From assembly GCA_014607495.2 (NCBI GenBank), contig CP053156.1:310001-374000 (forward strand): DNA of 64,000 bases, given 5' to 3'. Each line of letters starts with the position of its first letter. Position 1 is the first letter of the stretch. A model generated the notes under the pieces. The model saw only the letters and a program-made list of their open reading frames with translations. It made no database searches and was not told the origin of the DNA. Position numbers and translations under genes: made by a program. Shown one piece after another: positions 1 to 11,009 of the stretch. This DNA comes from Carposina sasakii (Eukaryota > Arthropoda > Insecta > Lepidoptera > Carposinidae).

Positions 1-2060
1 GCGGACGGAGTCGCGGGCATCCACTAGTCTCTAATAAAATTTGAATTAAATAAATAAATACCCTAATCTAATCCATAAAATTGATAAAATATACCTACAT
101 AAACATACGTATGTACCTACATCAATATCTATTAATCTATTATAATTAAATATATGTCGCAGTTGGATCTGCGATGCCACCTATTTTCAATTGTTGGAGT
201 TAGAAACGTCAAGTGAGCAGCTGTCACTGTCACTTGCCCATGGATAAGACAGAGTGCTGAGGGGGCACCAGGGATTTGGTATCTCCTCTTGATTTCTATG
301 GGGTGCACCAGGGATTTGGTATGGGGGCACCACGGTAGTTTTACAACGGCCACATGGTCGGTTGAATTGAACTGTGGATTATTCTGGTTGCGACTGTCGA
401 GCTATGCACTGGTATCGATCAGCCGTCATGTACTTGCCGCGTTTCTATGTTATCCGTTATAATCTTGGCAATCCTGTGTGTTAATACCGTGAAAGTATTT
501 GTGAAACTTAATTAAAGTTCTTAGTTACACGCTGCATTCTTTATTTTGGATTTTGGACCATGCCTGACACCTAACGGCATCGCCCACCTTCGCCCCATCT
601 TCGTCATATATAACAGACAGACTCATTACTATTTTTAACTATGTTTAAAATTTTGTACGCTTGTATCCTGTGTCTTCGTCCGATAAAACTGACTGCTGCC
701 GTGTACCTGTATAGCTGCTGTGTAAATATCTTTACATCTTGCTGTGTAACCGGTATACCTCACGTTTACTGAATCGGGCCTCCCAACAGTTTGTCTGCGA
801 TGGAACAAAATGTTTGGAAATCGATATCGAGTAATAAGAGCAGGTATTGTTAGCGGGGTGCATGTAAAGGGGCTCGTCGTTAGGGAGGGTTAAGGGCTGT
901 CTCTCATTAGGACACCATAACGCCATTTAGGAAATCGTGTTGGCTACAAATAAAATTTATTTAAGAGGGTGTACTGATTCATCATAATGAAATGTTTTAA
1001 ATTAAACTAATTTGCCAAATCTAAATGGCACTATTGTGCAACGAATGAAACCATAGAAACCAATGCAGTACCTACCTATCTTAGACCATAGGTAATGCGG
1101 TATTGTACTAAAGGCGGATTGCATAACTGTTATTGTTATTATTTCTAACACCTACTTTACTATGACTGTAGAAAATATAGTTTGATTACATAGAGCTGGA
1201 TTACAGTAGCTGTATCACACTAGTTAAAGTGAACAATAAAATCATCAAAACTGACTGAAAAACTAATTATGCAATACTTACATCTACATTGACAGATTGT
1301 TGTGACTGGCTGCGCCGTCAGCATCCCAATGAGATAGCACCCTTGGCAGGGTTAAGTATGTGACGAGGCAGGGTTAAGCATGTTCATGAATTATTAACGG
1401 TGTACCAATGAGTCCAGTGCACACCTTTATTATAGAGGCTTCGATGAGTGCAGGGTTCAGCAGAATGTGGTGTGTCTGAAGTGTTTGTTTTTTATTAATG
1501 GGTTGCCGGTTTCATAAGATATGCGTTGGGCTGAGTGATATAAATAAGGGATACTGGCTCAATTTGGTTATGATAGTGGTATACGATAGATGTCAATCAT
1601 TTCGACTTTTGAGATAGCAATAGATGGTCCATCTATATAATGACATGTAGGTAGATTAGTATCTTTCTAAGGATACATTACTTTACAACGCATTTAAGAG
1701 ACACTGAAACAGAGCTTATTTCGTGTACCTAAAGTACTTTGAATTTGAATTTTGAATTCTGATGGGTTGGGAAATGTTCTCGAATGCTTGCATATGCACA
1801 AATACATATATCCAATGCAAATAAGATGCAATGTTGCGAAAAATACATTTTTTATTATGTATGTGTTACAGGGTGTAAAAAAGGGTATATTAACCTATCC
1901 ACAAAAATAATTAGAACCTATCCACATAATTTGTAACTAAAAACTCATGTTTATTTTTAATGATTATATAAGTATATGAGCATTCTGAAGTTGATTAGAA
2001 ATTTTCCATAACATCTATAAAATTAAACATTTGTTTTTATTTATATTATTTTATTATACG
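1..2060. other. No recognised gene
   Basis: AT-rich. A short tandem block around 259-330 repeats GCACCAGGGATTTGGTAT. ORFs at 132-353 and 732-926 show no protein character. Confidence 0.6.
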
Positions 2061-2159
2061 ACTTTGTTCCCGAAATGGAGTAGCCAGAACTGCGGCATTG
2101 CGAAGGAGATTCTACAGACACATTTAGCATTGTCAAATATAAAACTAAATATTGTACGC

Positions 2160-2218
2160 TAATTCCTATTACATTTCGTACGTTTCATTCTTTGATATAT
2201 TTTTAACACATGTAGTAC
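2160..2218 (+). repeat. Left inverted terminal repeat of the DIRS element
   Basis: Matches, inverted, the sequence at 7725-7772 over about 50 bp, including the core GTACGTTTCATTCTTTGATA. No CDS overlaps it. Confidence 0.8.
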
Positions 2219-2416
2219 TTTTATTGTACTGGCAACTTCGCACAATTTCAGAGTGGGTAATTCGAAAACAGAACTACCCTACAACCTACGACACTATTCC
2301 TAGTCTACCGATAATTTCCTTCATTCTTTTTTGTGCGCGGCAACGAGCACACGTTTTCAATTCTAGTATTATAGTTTAGTTTATTCTATTTTTCAAATTT
2401 ATTATCAGAGTATAAC

Positions 2417-2549
2417 ATGCCTAAACGCAAAGCTTCTAGTGAAATTAACTATTACTTAAATAAAATTAAGAAATTAAAAGAAAGCCAAAACAAGAAGCGA
2501 ACTAGAGTGATTCTTTATTCGTCATCGTCAGATTCTGAGGAAAATGAAG
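2417..2549 (+). CDS. DIRS gag, first exon
   Basis: ATG at 2417 opens a basic, serine-rich N-terminus (MPKRKASSEINYYL... to DSEENE) of 44 codons plus one base. Without splicing the frame stops five codons later. The donor AAG|GTAAGA at 2550 and the acceptor TTCTAG ending at 3166 join it in phase to an open frame at 3167, which is the reason for calling an intron. No database match was possible; the assignment to gag rests on position and on continuity with the downstream gag-like frame. Confidence 0.7.
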
Positions 2550-3166
2550 GTAAGAAAATATAATGATCTCTTATTAAATATTCTTGTACACGAGTCAAAA
2601 TGTTCTAAGACAAGTTCTGTATAATTTTTTTGTGAACTAAAATAAGCATCTTTAAGTTAACCTGGAGGATATCACAATGAGGGTATCACGAAGGTTTAAC
2701 ATGATGCATAAAAATTAACCGGGAGGTTGACTGCGGGTCAACACGACGGTATTCAGAATAAGCATCTTTAAGTTAACCTGGAGGATATCACAATGAGGGT
2801 ATCACGAAGGTTTAACATGATGCATAAAATTAACCGGGAGGTTGACTGCGGGTCAACACGATGGTATTCAGAATAAGCATCTTTAAGTTAACCTGGAGGA
2901 TATCACAAAGAGGGTATCACGAAGGTTTAACATGATGCATAAAATTAACCGGGAGGTTGACTGCGGGTCAACACGACGGTATTCAGAATAAGCATCTTTA
3001 AGTTAACCTGGAGGATATCACAATGAGGGTATCACGAAGGTTTAACATGATGCAAAAAATTAACCGGGAGGTTGACTGCGGGTCAACACGACGGTATTCA
3101 GAATATAGTGTGTATAGTCAGATATTCAATGATATATAAAATAAAATTCACATATAATTGTTCTAG
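2550..3166 (+). repeat. DIRS gag intron with minisatellite
   Basis: Predicted 617-bp GT-AG intron. From 2646 to about 3106 it is four near-identical tandem copies of a 115-116 bp unit (unit starts 2646, 2762, 2877, 2992), each with GAGGATATCACAATGAGG or a one-base variant. Unit-to-unit differences are only a few bases, so the array is young. Confidence 0.85.
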
Positions 3167-4076
3167 ACGGAACCGCACAAGATGATGTAATTCAATACAC
3201 CTCAGCAACAGAGTCCCAAGAGAAACTGGAAAATACTCCGGTAGAAGTTAATATAACCCCGGAAGCTCAAAACGAGACACCTGACCTCGACCCGGAGCTT
3301 TTATTAGCGTTGGATGATACAACGGACGAGCAACCGATGTTTGGTGAAAAAATTCACCACACTCTGGCACAACGCTGGTTGCCTATATTAGCGAAGGGAC
3401 TAAATAAAGACCCAAAGGAAAAATTGCTAAAAAAAAATACCAGGTACCTGAAAATTGTCAATTACTAAAAGCACCGACATTAAACGCCGAAATAAAAGCT
3501 GCTGTATCTGATATCACTAAAAATCGCGATAAAAATATTCAGTTAAAGCAAGACCAATTAGGGCTTGGAATAACAGCAATTAATAAAGCCATTACATTAC
3601 TCCTCCTTGGAGATGACAAGATAAAAGCAATAGAGGGACTGTCGGATAGCTGCAGGATCTTGACTGACGTACATTACATAGAAACAGAGCTCAGAACAAA
3701 ACTTATAACACCTTGCCTCGATAAATCCTTTACGCCATTAATCAAAGATCATGAACGAGACAGCACGCTCTTTGGTGATAAACTATCGGAGACCATAAAA
3801 GCCTCAAAGGCTATTTCCAGACAAGGTCTACAAATTAAGAAACCGACACATAAGACAGCACCTGCACATACAAATGGCCCATCCACTTCAAGATCTCGCC
3901 TTCCGGGAAACGAGATTCGCCCCCTTCGTTACACATCAGGGAACAGGGGGGGGCGCGGAGGCTTTCCACGAACAACGACATCATACAGACGCGGAGCCAC
4001 ATCGACGACGACACTGACACGATCTCGTGCCTACTCGAACCAGAGCAGTCAGCAGCGAGCCTACACGCGACATTAG
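3167..4076 (+). pseudogene. DIRS gag, second exon, frame broken once
   Basis: Continues exon 1 in phase (DGTAQDDV...) as an acidic region, then an HHTLAQRWLPILAKGLN-like stretch. The frame shifts at a run of nine A (3429-3437) and continues in the frame of 3660-4076, through LGLGITAINKAITLLLLGDD and a basic, Arg/Gly/Ser-rich tail (GNRGGRGGF) ending at 4076. The RG-rich tail suits nucleic-acid binding. A single A-run indel, biological or from sequencing, explains the break. Confidence 0.65.
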
Positions 4077-4963
4077 ATAAACAGGTACATGCGGGTCGCC
4101 TGCAATATTTTTATGATAACTGGATGAAAATCACTAATAATAAATTACTGGATAAAAAATGGCTACAAAATACCTTTTTCGAAAAAAGTTTACCAAAATA
4201 GTGTACCCTATAGTAATAATTTTACCACAGCAGAAATGCGTGATATGTCTAAGGCAATTAACAATTTATTAGACTTAGGCGCAATATACAAGTGTGAGCC
4301 ACAGACAGATCAATTTATCTCTAAAATATTTTTAGCTCCTAAAGCCAACGGCGGCAAAAGATTTATATCTGTTATATACCTAGACGATCTTTTATGCATC
4401 GGCCACACACATTCTGAATGTTTATATAATGTAACGGAAACAGTGGCACTACTTGAAAGCTTAGGATTTGTTATAAATTATGAAAAAAGTTCGTTACGAC
4501 CTTTACAACAGACAAAGTTTCTGGGCTTTATTTATAACACTCTTGACATGACATTATCATTACCTATGGATAAAAGATTATATATACTAAAAATAGTTAA
4601 GAAATTTCAATCCTTACCATTATGCACTATAAAAGATCTTGCTTGTCTCATTGGTACCCTTACTGCAGCATGCCCAGCAGTTAAATACGGCTGGGTTTAC
4701 ACTAAACGTCTCGAGCAAATTAAATACTTAGCATTACAAATATATAAAACATACGAAGCTAAATTTCGTCCTTCATCTATGTCAAAAAATATTTTATCGA
4801 CATCAACCCCATTAAAATCGAGTAGTTTTGAACTAGAGATCTTTACAGATGCATCCAGGTCTGGCTGGGGTGCATTTTGTAAAAATCAAAGAATAAATGG
4901 GAAATGGAAAGCTAGTGAAATAAATTTTCATATTAATTTTCTAGAGTTGCTTGCAGTATTTTA
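4016..4963 (+). pseudogene. DIRS pol: reverse transcriptase and RNase H start, internally deleted
   Basis: Begins overlapping the gag tail in another frame (HAGRLQYFYDNWMKIT near 4085-4135), breaks near 4195, and continues from about 4200 to 4963. RT fingers (LDLGAIYKCEPQTDQFISKI, FLAPKANGGKRFI) are followed directly at about 4368 by VIYLDDLLCIG, the YxDD catalytic box. The segment between, with the first catalytic Asp and the LPFG-type motif, is missing, so the polymerase is dead. RNase H starts at FTDASRSGWGAF. The frame is cut at 4964 by the nested element and resumes at 6268. Confidence 0.8.
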
Positions 4964-6267
4964 ACCGACTTGAGAGGTTATCAATTCGTCTGTAATTTTT
5001 ATGTGTGTTACCTCAGAACTCCGTCATTTATGAACCGATTTCAATTTTTTTTATAGTTGGTCATGGTATACTTCCAGGTTGGTCCCATATTCACCATATC
5101 AGGATCTGATGATGGGATCTTGGAGAAATCGAGGGCAATCCTCGAATATTGTAGGCACATGTAGTCTGATATTTTTACTGAGCGTTTTGATCACCTACAT
5201 ATAAAACATAACATCTGATGATGGAATCTCTAAGGAATCTAGGGATATCCTCAAATATAAAAGGCACGAGTAGTCCGTTTTAGATTTTTATAGAGAATTT
5301 TGGTCAGCTACACATAATATAAAGGAAACGAGGGTCTGATGATGGAGCCGCCAAAAAACAGATAGTGGAACTTTTTAGTAACAGTACGTCCAGTAATAGG
5401 CTTATGAAGATGAAGATAATTGTGTTAAGTCATTAAATTATATGTTGCGTTAAGCCGTGTCCGAAGTAAGATGGTTATAGAGGAAGAGGTAGACATGAGA
5501 ATAACGAGATGACGGTTAATAGGGATGAATGAAAAAAGAGTACCTACATATTGAACCGACCCCAAATGATTGGGAACTGTAATTATATGTTGCTTAAATA
5601 AGCGGCTGTTGTGCTGCCAAATCTCTTATATTCCTCCGAGGCGTGGTGCATGTACCGTCGCCACATACGCACTCTGGATCGATTCCACCTCAAGTGCCTC
5701 CGATCCATCATGAGAAACAGATGGTCCAACCGAGTGCGTAATACCGAAGTATTGCGAAGAGCCAATGTAAGTGCCATTGAGGCCTACTTAATGCGTCGGC
5801 AGCTTCGGTGGTGCGGTCATGTGTCTCGTATGGCGGAGGAGAGATTGGCTAAGAGCATCTTCTTTTCTGAACTAGAGGAGGGCAAGCGGAAACGCGGCGG
5901 GCAACTCCTCAGATACAAAGATGTTCAGAAAAGACATGAAGAGATGAATATAAGATCCATCTAAATGGACATTGAACAGATGAGGAGTCAAGCTTTAATA
6001 TACTAGTCGTCCTCCTGCTGCCAACGGATTTATGGTAAGCCAGATATCTAGATTTATGACCGAAATTGGTCGCTTCTCGTCAGACGTAAAGTTTCGAAGC
6101 CTAGTCCTTTTTCTCTTTGTCATGTGGCCTATTTTATATAAAAATTATATAAATATTATGCCTCCTAAACTTCGTACACGGCTTAACGCAATATATATTT
6201 GCCCTTTAGTTAAATTTTACTTTAGTAAGCTCGAGTTTTGGGAGGAAGTCGGTTTTTCGTTTTAATA
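4964..6267 (+). mobile_element. Composite AACCGACTT...AAGTCGGTT element nested in the DIRS pol
   Basis: Interrupts the RNase H frame. The left end reads TTAACCGACTTGAGAGG, the right end GAAGTCGGTTTTTCGTTTTAA, and TATT flanks both sides as a likely 4-bp target duplication. Inside are a dispersed lepidopteran repeat (about 5030-5390), a LINE tail (5400-5580), a LINE reverse transcriptase fragment (5604-5964) and a unique tail (6074-6267). Short terminal inverted repeats suggest mobilisation in trans by a transposase. Related copies are at 8705-9559, 15700-16075 and 62100-64000. Confidence 0.65.
5604..6030 (+). pseudogene. LINE reverse transcriptase C-terminal fragment (short copy)
   Basis: Encodes [17 protein letters not shown]..., the region after the polymerase domain of a non-LTR retrotransposon, with [15 protein letters not shown] and the [14 protein letters not shown] stretch. 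Open to 5964, then internally deleted compared with the copy at 63253-63882, to which it is nearly identical. Plain 5' truncation and deletion make it non-functional. Confidence 0.8.
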
Positions 6268-6440
6268 TTATTTGGACTCAAATGCTTTGCACGTAATATC
6301 CGAAACTGTTCTATTTTATTACGTATTGACAACACTACGGCGTTGAGTTACGTTAATCGCATGGGTGGCATAAAGTCATCTAAATCTCGTGGAAGGGCGT
6401 ATACTTTTACGCTTTTCCACCATTCCCACTCGTATTAAAG
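6268..6440 (+). pseudogene. DIRS RNase H remainder, second internal deletion
   Basis: Resumes the RNase H frame after the nested insertion (FGLKCFARNI, IDNTTALSYVNRMGGI). After KSSK near 6384 the frame and content change: the next stretch (FYAFPPFPLVLKVLEKI in another frame) is normally several hundred bases further on in DIRS pol, so a second deletion joins RNase H to the linker before the recombinase. Confidence 0.7.
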
Positions 6441-7546
6441 GTCTTGGAAAAAATTATATTGGACAAGGCTGAAGGCATTCTAATATTTCCATACTGGCCT
6501 TCCCAGCCGTGGTTCCCACTGTTACAAAGAATGGTTACATCCGATATTAGTTTTATAAATCCTGGGTGCAGCCAAACTCTCAGGGACGCGTTCCTGAAAC
6601 GAGGTATCCCTATCGAATCATTGGACCTTATGATGGCTTCTTTGTCGAAAAATACTTTGCAACAATATGGTGTCTCCTACAAGTATTGGTGGCAGTACTG
6701 CACTAAGGCAAATATAGATCCATACACATGTTCCGTTCCAAGAATGTTGACTTTTTTGACAAAACTGTTTAATAAAGGTGCGGCTTATGGCACCTTGAAT
6801 AGTCATCGTTCGGCTCTAAGTTTGCTTTTCGGAGATGAGTCAGGATCTCATGACCAAATTAAAAGACTATTGAAAGGTATATATAAATTAAGGCCCAATA
6901 TTCCAAAATACGCATCCACATGGGACCCTCATACAGTTTTGCAATATATTACCTCATGGGGCCCTAATAAGGATTTAACTCTGCCAAACATTTCTAAGAA
7001 ACTCGTAATATTGCTGGCCTTATGTACTGCGCATAGAGCACAGACACTTTCTCTCATTAAAGCTAATATCTATATCAGCCTGAACGGTATAAAAATTGTA
7101 ATTTCAGACATTATAAAAACATCAGCAGCTGGGCGCGACCAGCCAATTTTGTTCTTGCCTTATTTTACAGAAAATATCAATATATGTCCTGCTACAGTTT
7201 TGCAAGATTATTTGTTAGTTACAAATGATTTAAGACCGAACACAGTCAAAAATCTCATAATAACGTCTAGAAGACCATATAAGTCTGTTAGCACCCAAAC
7301 CATTAGCCGATGGATTAAGGAGATCCTGGCGGAAGCCGGGGTGGATGTGACAGCATGGAGTTCTCATAGCACACGACACGCTGCCACATCTACAGCGCGA
7401 GCGCAGGGTGTCTCATTAGACGTTAATTAGGAGAACTGCTGGCTGGTCGCAGGCCTCAGAAACATTTGGTAAATTCTATAACCGTCCAGTGACTGATGAT
7501 GCTCACTTTGCAAGATCAGTCTTTCTGTCCAATCAATCATCATAAA
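6384..7546 (+). pseudogene. DIRS tyrosine recombinase, frame broken before the nucleophile
   Basis: After the IFPYWPSQPWFPLLQ linker comes a phage-integrase-like domain: core-binding half around LSKNTLQQYGVSYKYWW, then the catalytic half with the first Arg in CTAHRAQTLSL and the H-x-x-R box HSTRH near 7365-7379. The long frame (6444-7430) stops shortly after, at LDVN. One surplus base near 7420 separates it from the GWSQ and FYNRP segment (7435-7490) that carries the tyrosine nucleophile and from the natural stop near 7542. The enzyme would normally resolve and integrate a circular cDNA. Confidence 0.8.
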
Positions 7547-7724
7547 TTTAAAATAATTTATAAGCAGATTTATCACTTGTAAATTAATCTAATTTAAAAA
7601 GTTATATTTATGTTATAAATAAAAATTTGTAAAAATGTAGTGTTCTTTTTTCCCATAATTACAATAATAATTAGGTATACAACTCATTAACCAGGATGCT
7701 TGCAAAATTTTCACCTCTAAACAT

Positions 7725-7772
7725 CTACATGTGTTAAAAATATATCAAAGAATGAAACGTACGAAATGAAAT
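7725..7772 (-). repeat. Right inverted terminal repeat of the DIRS element
   Basis: Inverted partner of 2160-2218 (TATCAAAGAATGAAACGTAC core). It runs directly into the large palindrome at 7770-7890. Confidence 0.8.
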
Positions 7773-7890
7773 TGGTGATTAAACGAACTTACCTGTAAGT
7801 GAAGTTCTATCACAATTATATGAGTACGTTTCATTCTGTAATAATTGTGATAGAACTTCACTTACAGGTAAGTTCGTTTAATCACCAATT
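7770..7890. repeat. Perfect 50-bp inverted repeat at the DIRS right end
   Basis: Arms 7770-7819 and 7841-7890 are exact reverse complements. The 21-nt spacer (7820-7840) holds GTACGTTTCATTCT, which matches the core of the DIRS terminal repeats. This is probably part of the element's end structure. Confidence 0.9.
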
Positions 7891-8704
7891 ATCATAGTTA
7901 TCTACGTACCGAATCCTACGTATAATGACTCCGTGCCGGGAGTTTACGGCAGCGGCTCAGTCAACAGTCTGTGAAGTTGTTCTAAACGTTAACCTGCCAC
8001 ATGACAGTTTCTTACACCAAATGTGGCTTCTAACTTTGCCGGCATAATGCCGGAACCACAGACTTTCATATCGTCCTATTTGTAAAATGGTGACTATTTA
8101 TTGAGGTATCTACGAGTAATTAGCATAAATAATTTAAACGCACCTTACGTAGGTAATATGAGCTGGATGTAAACGAGTCTAGTAACTGAGTTTCACATAT
8201 TTATTTCCAGTATACTTACAAGGCCGATTTTAGCGTTGCGGCGCTGCAACGCGGTTATGTGTTTCGGCCCTAATTGGTAAACCAAAAATATTCAAACTAA
8301 AGTATGTAACCTCAATAAAATTAGTAATATAGTAAAAGATAAAATATATCATCGGAACGTACGAGTATGCAATCTAAAATGCCAGCGGATGATTTTCCGG
8401 AAGTTATATACCTATAGAATAGCTGGATGGCACTACCGTCGCGTTAAGGAAATAAGATGTCACTCAATGAGGGGCTGTGGCAGAGACCGGACGTGTCACA
8501 CTGTCACATATCGTATTTCTGTCGCGCAATATTCTCAATATTCACATTTGATTTATATTTTTTCCTAACGTTATAATTTGAGTGGTCTAATAAAATATTT
8601 GTTCAAGGATTTGTCACACTGGATGAGGTATAAGATATACGCTGAGTTTGCTTTGACCTGACCACAGAGCGCATCTGGTGTGCCAAGTCCTTAAGGACCT
8701 TTTT

Positions 8705-9559
8705 AACCGACTTCAAAAAAGGAGGAGGTTCTCAATTCGTCTGTATGTATAATTTTTTTTTAATGTATGTTCACCGATATTTCCGTCAATTATAAACTGA
8801 TTTCAAAATTTTTTTTTGTTGGATAGAGTTCACTTCTGGTCTATTTCACCAGGTTAGGATCTGATGATGGGATCCAGGAGAAATCAAGGGCAACCACCGA
8901 AAATTGTATGCTCGTATGGTGCTTTTGTTACGTAATCATGTCTTACTCAGGTATATGCTTCAGGGTGTCAACATCTAATGCTGCTGTGCTGATGATGAAG
9001 CGACAGAACTCCTTAACGGTTAACTATTTAGTAGTGTGTAGGGCTGACGTGTTACTTGAATCAACATCTGATGCTGCTGTGCTGATGATGAAGCTACAGA
9101 ACTCCTTAACGGTTAGGAGTTGGGAGACAGTACTGCAATTGGTCGATGGAAACTATTTAGTAGTATATAGGGCTAACGTGTTACTTGAATCAACATCTGA
9201 TGCTGTTGTGCTGATGATGAAGCTACAGAACTCCTTAACGGTTAGGAGTTGGGAGACAGTACTAAAATTGGTCGATGGAAACTATATAGTGGTATGTAGG
9301 GCTAACTTGTTGCTTGTGAGGTATACTTGAATCAACATCTGATGCTGTTGTGCTGATGGTCAAGCTACAGAACTCCTTAACGGTTAGGAGTCCAAAAAAT
9401 AAGTGATAATTATAAATATTTAAATAGTTAAAGATGACTTTGTTAAAGTATTAGGTATTAAGTTGTAAATATTTAAATAATTTGAGATATTTAATATGTA
9501 TTAAGAAGATAAATTAGTTACGTTATTTATTGCTTTTTAGTTAAACTTTGAAGTCGGTT
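8705..9559 (+). mobile_element. Non-autonomous TIR element of the AACCGACTTC family
   Basis: Ends are AACCGACTTCAAA and its exact inverse TTTGAAGTCGGTT (13 bp). The left end continues with the common lepidopteran GGAGGAGGTTCTCAATTCG-type stretch. No transposase is encoded. Four irregular tandem units occupy 8968-9390. A 140-codon frame (8908-9330) runs through the units but looks fortuitous. Confidence 0.65.
8968..9395 (+). repeat. Irregular tandem repeat, four units
   Basis: Units start near 8968, 9061, 9190 and 9332 with TCAACATCTGATGCTG (one base different in the first), spaced 93, 129 and 142 bp. Each carries ACAGAACTCCTTAACGGTTA. Unequal spacing comes from missing or extra internal segments. 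Confidence 0.8.
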
Positions 9560-10552
9560 AAATTTTTTTTCTAAAAGTTAGTTTATTCAATACTGATATC
9601 TAGATAAATCAGTAGATTAATTATTTGATTCAAAATGTGTTTGTTAACAATTGAAGCTTACATTTTGAGATCTTTATTCCTACTCTCTCTGAACTGCCAA
9701 ACTGAAGAGTAAAGTTAGAATCCAAGAACTGCAATAAATTGCATTGATGTACTTGCTCTATGAGATAGAATAGAAATGCATTTTTAATGGAAATTGCATT
9801 CCCTTTTACGTGTACTCCTAATTGAAAATCAAAAAATAAATAAAATACATTATTTTCAAGCATAAAAGAGCATTTCAATTCAATATTACTCTTAAACAAC
9901 GCAAAGGAACTGCAATTTTATAAAGAAAAAAGCAAGGTAATAGAAAATTGTAGCATGAGACCGTGCTCAAAAGGTTAGTTTTAAATCAACGTAATGAGAT
10001 TTCGCTGTCGTGATTTGTAAAGGACGACTTCAGATAACCTCATACAGTCCAACCACGGATGCACTAGCCGCAGAAGTTAGGATATCGTAATTGACATGTC
10101 AAGCCCAGTTGCCGACAGAAAAGCGGGGAGATTGTAGAAAATCTGCTGGGCCGATCCGATAATGTCGGGGTAGCTAATAGGCTGACCGTGGTCGGGAACG
10201 CGACCGACATCTCATGTGTAACTTTACCGTCACAAGTAACATTAAATGTCACAAGTAACACAAAACGTCACTCCCCGCCGTGACCACACACTTATCTCAA
10301 AGTAAAAGGTCGGCAGTCCTCAATCTAGGTCGATCTCAGACCGTGATGTGGGGTGAACTTATCATTTTCTTTTGTGCCGTTATTTTACGTGGTGTGCTGG
10401 TAATTTAGAAATTCCACATCCCTTATAATAATTATATATTTTTTTAATTATGTATCCATCTTATATATTATGCTGTATTTGAGACTTATACGAATTCCTT
10501 GTAGAGGAAACGTGAGATACGAAACGAGACGTAGGTAAACCCTAACCTAAAC

Positions 10553-10819
10553 CATAGAGGAATAAGATGTCATAGAGTGCTATTGTCATACTGTTTCGAT
10601 GCACCATTAGACTTTTCGGTGCCTCACAAATCCAGTCCTTGACACTCAGATTTTATTAGTGTAATGTATGGTAATGTACTACATTATTAATGTATTGTAA
10701 CGTATAGAATGCAATCTAAGTGTCAAGGACCGTAATTGTGAAGCACCGAAAAGTCTAATGATTCATCGAAACAGTTAGTATGACATTAGCACTCTATGTC
10801 TACATCTTAGTCCTCTATG
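10553..10819. mobile_element. 267-bp hairpin MITE with 7-bp target duplication
   Basis: Terminal inverted repeats of about 105 bp (CATAGAGGAATAAGATGT... and its imperfect inverse) leave only a short AT-rich centre. CCTAAAC flanks both sides exactly (10546-10552 and 10820-10826). There is no coding capacity. The parent superfamily is uncertain; 7 bp is close to the 8 bp of hAT elements. Confidence 0.85.
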
Positions 10820-11009
10820 CCTAAACTAACGAGGTGTTCCGAGAGGTCAAGTTCGACGGAGAGATGTGATATAATCTGCGAGATATCAAGGTTTTGATGC
10901 TAAATATTAGCATAAATTTGCAAATGTGTAATAAGGATATAAGGAAGTCCGGTGAGATATTTATTTTTCATGGTCAAGGTCTTGAGATATACTTATTTTA
11001 TATTGTTTT

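Larger units (their letters stand above)
2164..7890 (+). mobile_element. DIRS-type retrotransposon, defective
   Basis: A tyrosine-recombinase retrotransposon bounded by inverted terminal repeats (about 2164-2218 and 7725-7770, sharing a core with CGTACGTTTCATTCTTTGAT). Gene order is gag, reverse transcriptase, RNase H, tyrosine recombinase. Gag has an intron with a minisatellite. The copy cannot be autonomous: the RT core and part of RNase H are deleted, a 1.3-kb element sits at 4964-6267, and single-base breaks occur at 3429-3437, about 4195 and about 7420. It lacks LTRs and an integrase, as expected for DIRS. Exact outer limits are uncertain because DIRS elements make no target duplication. 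Confidence 0.85.

Noticed and set aside
350..620. Possible solo LTR (AATTAAAG signal, then TTGGATTTTGGACCATGCC like a primer site)
   Set aside because: No second LTR, no TG...CA limits with target duplication, no coding part found.
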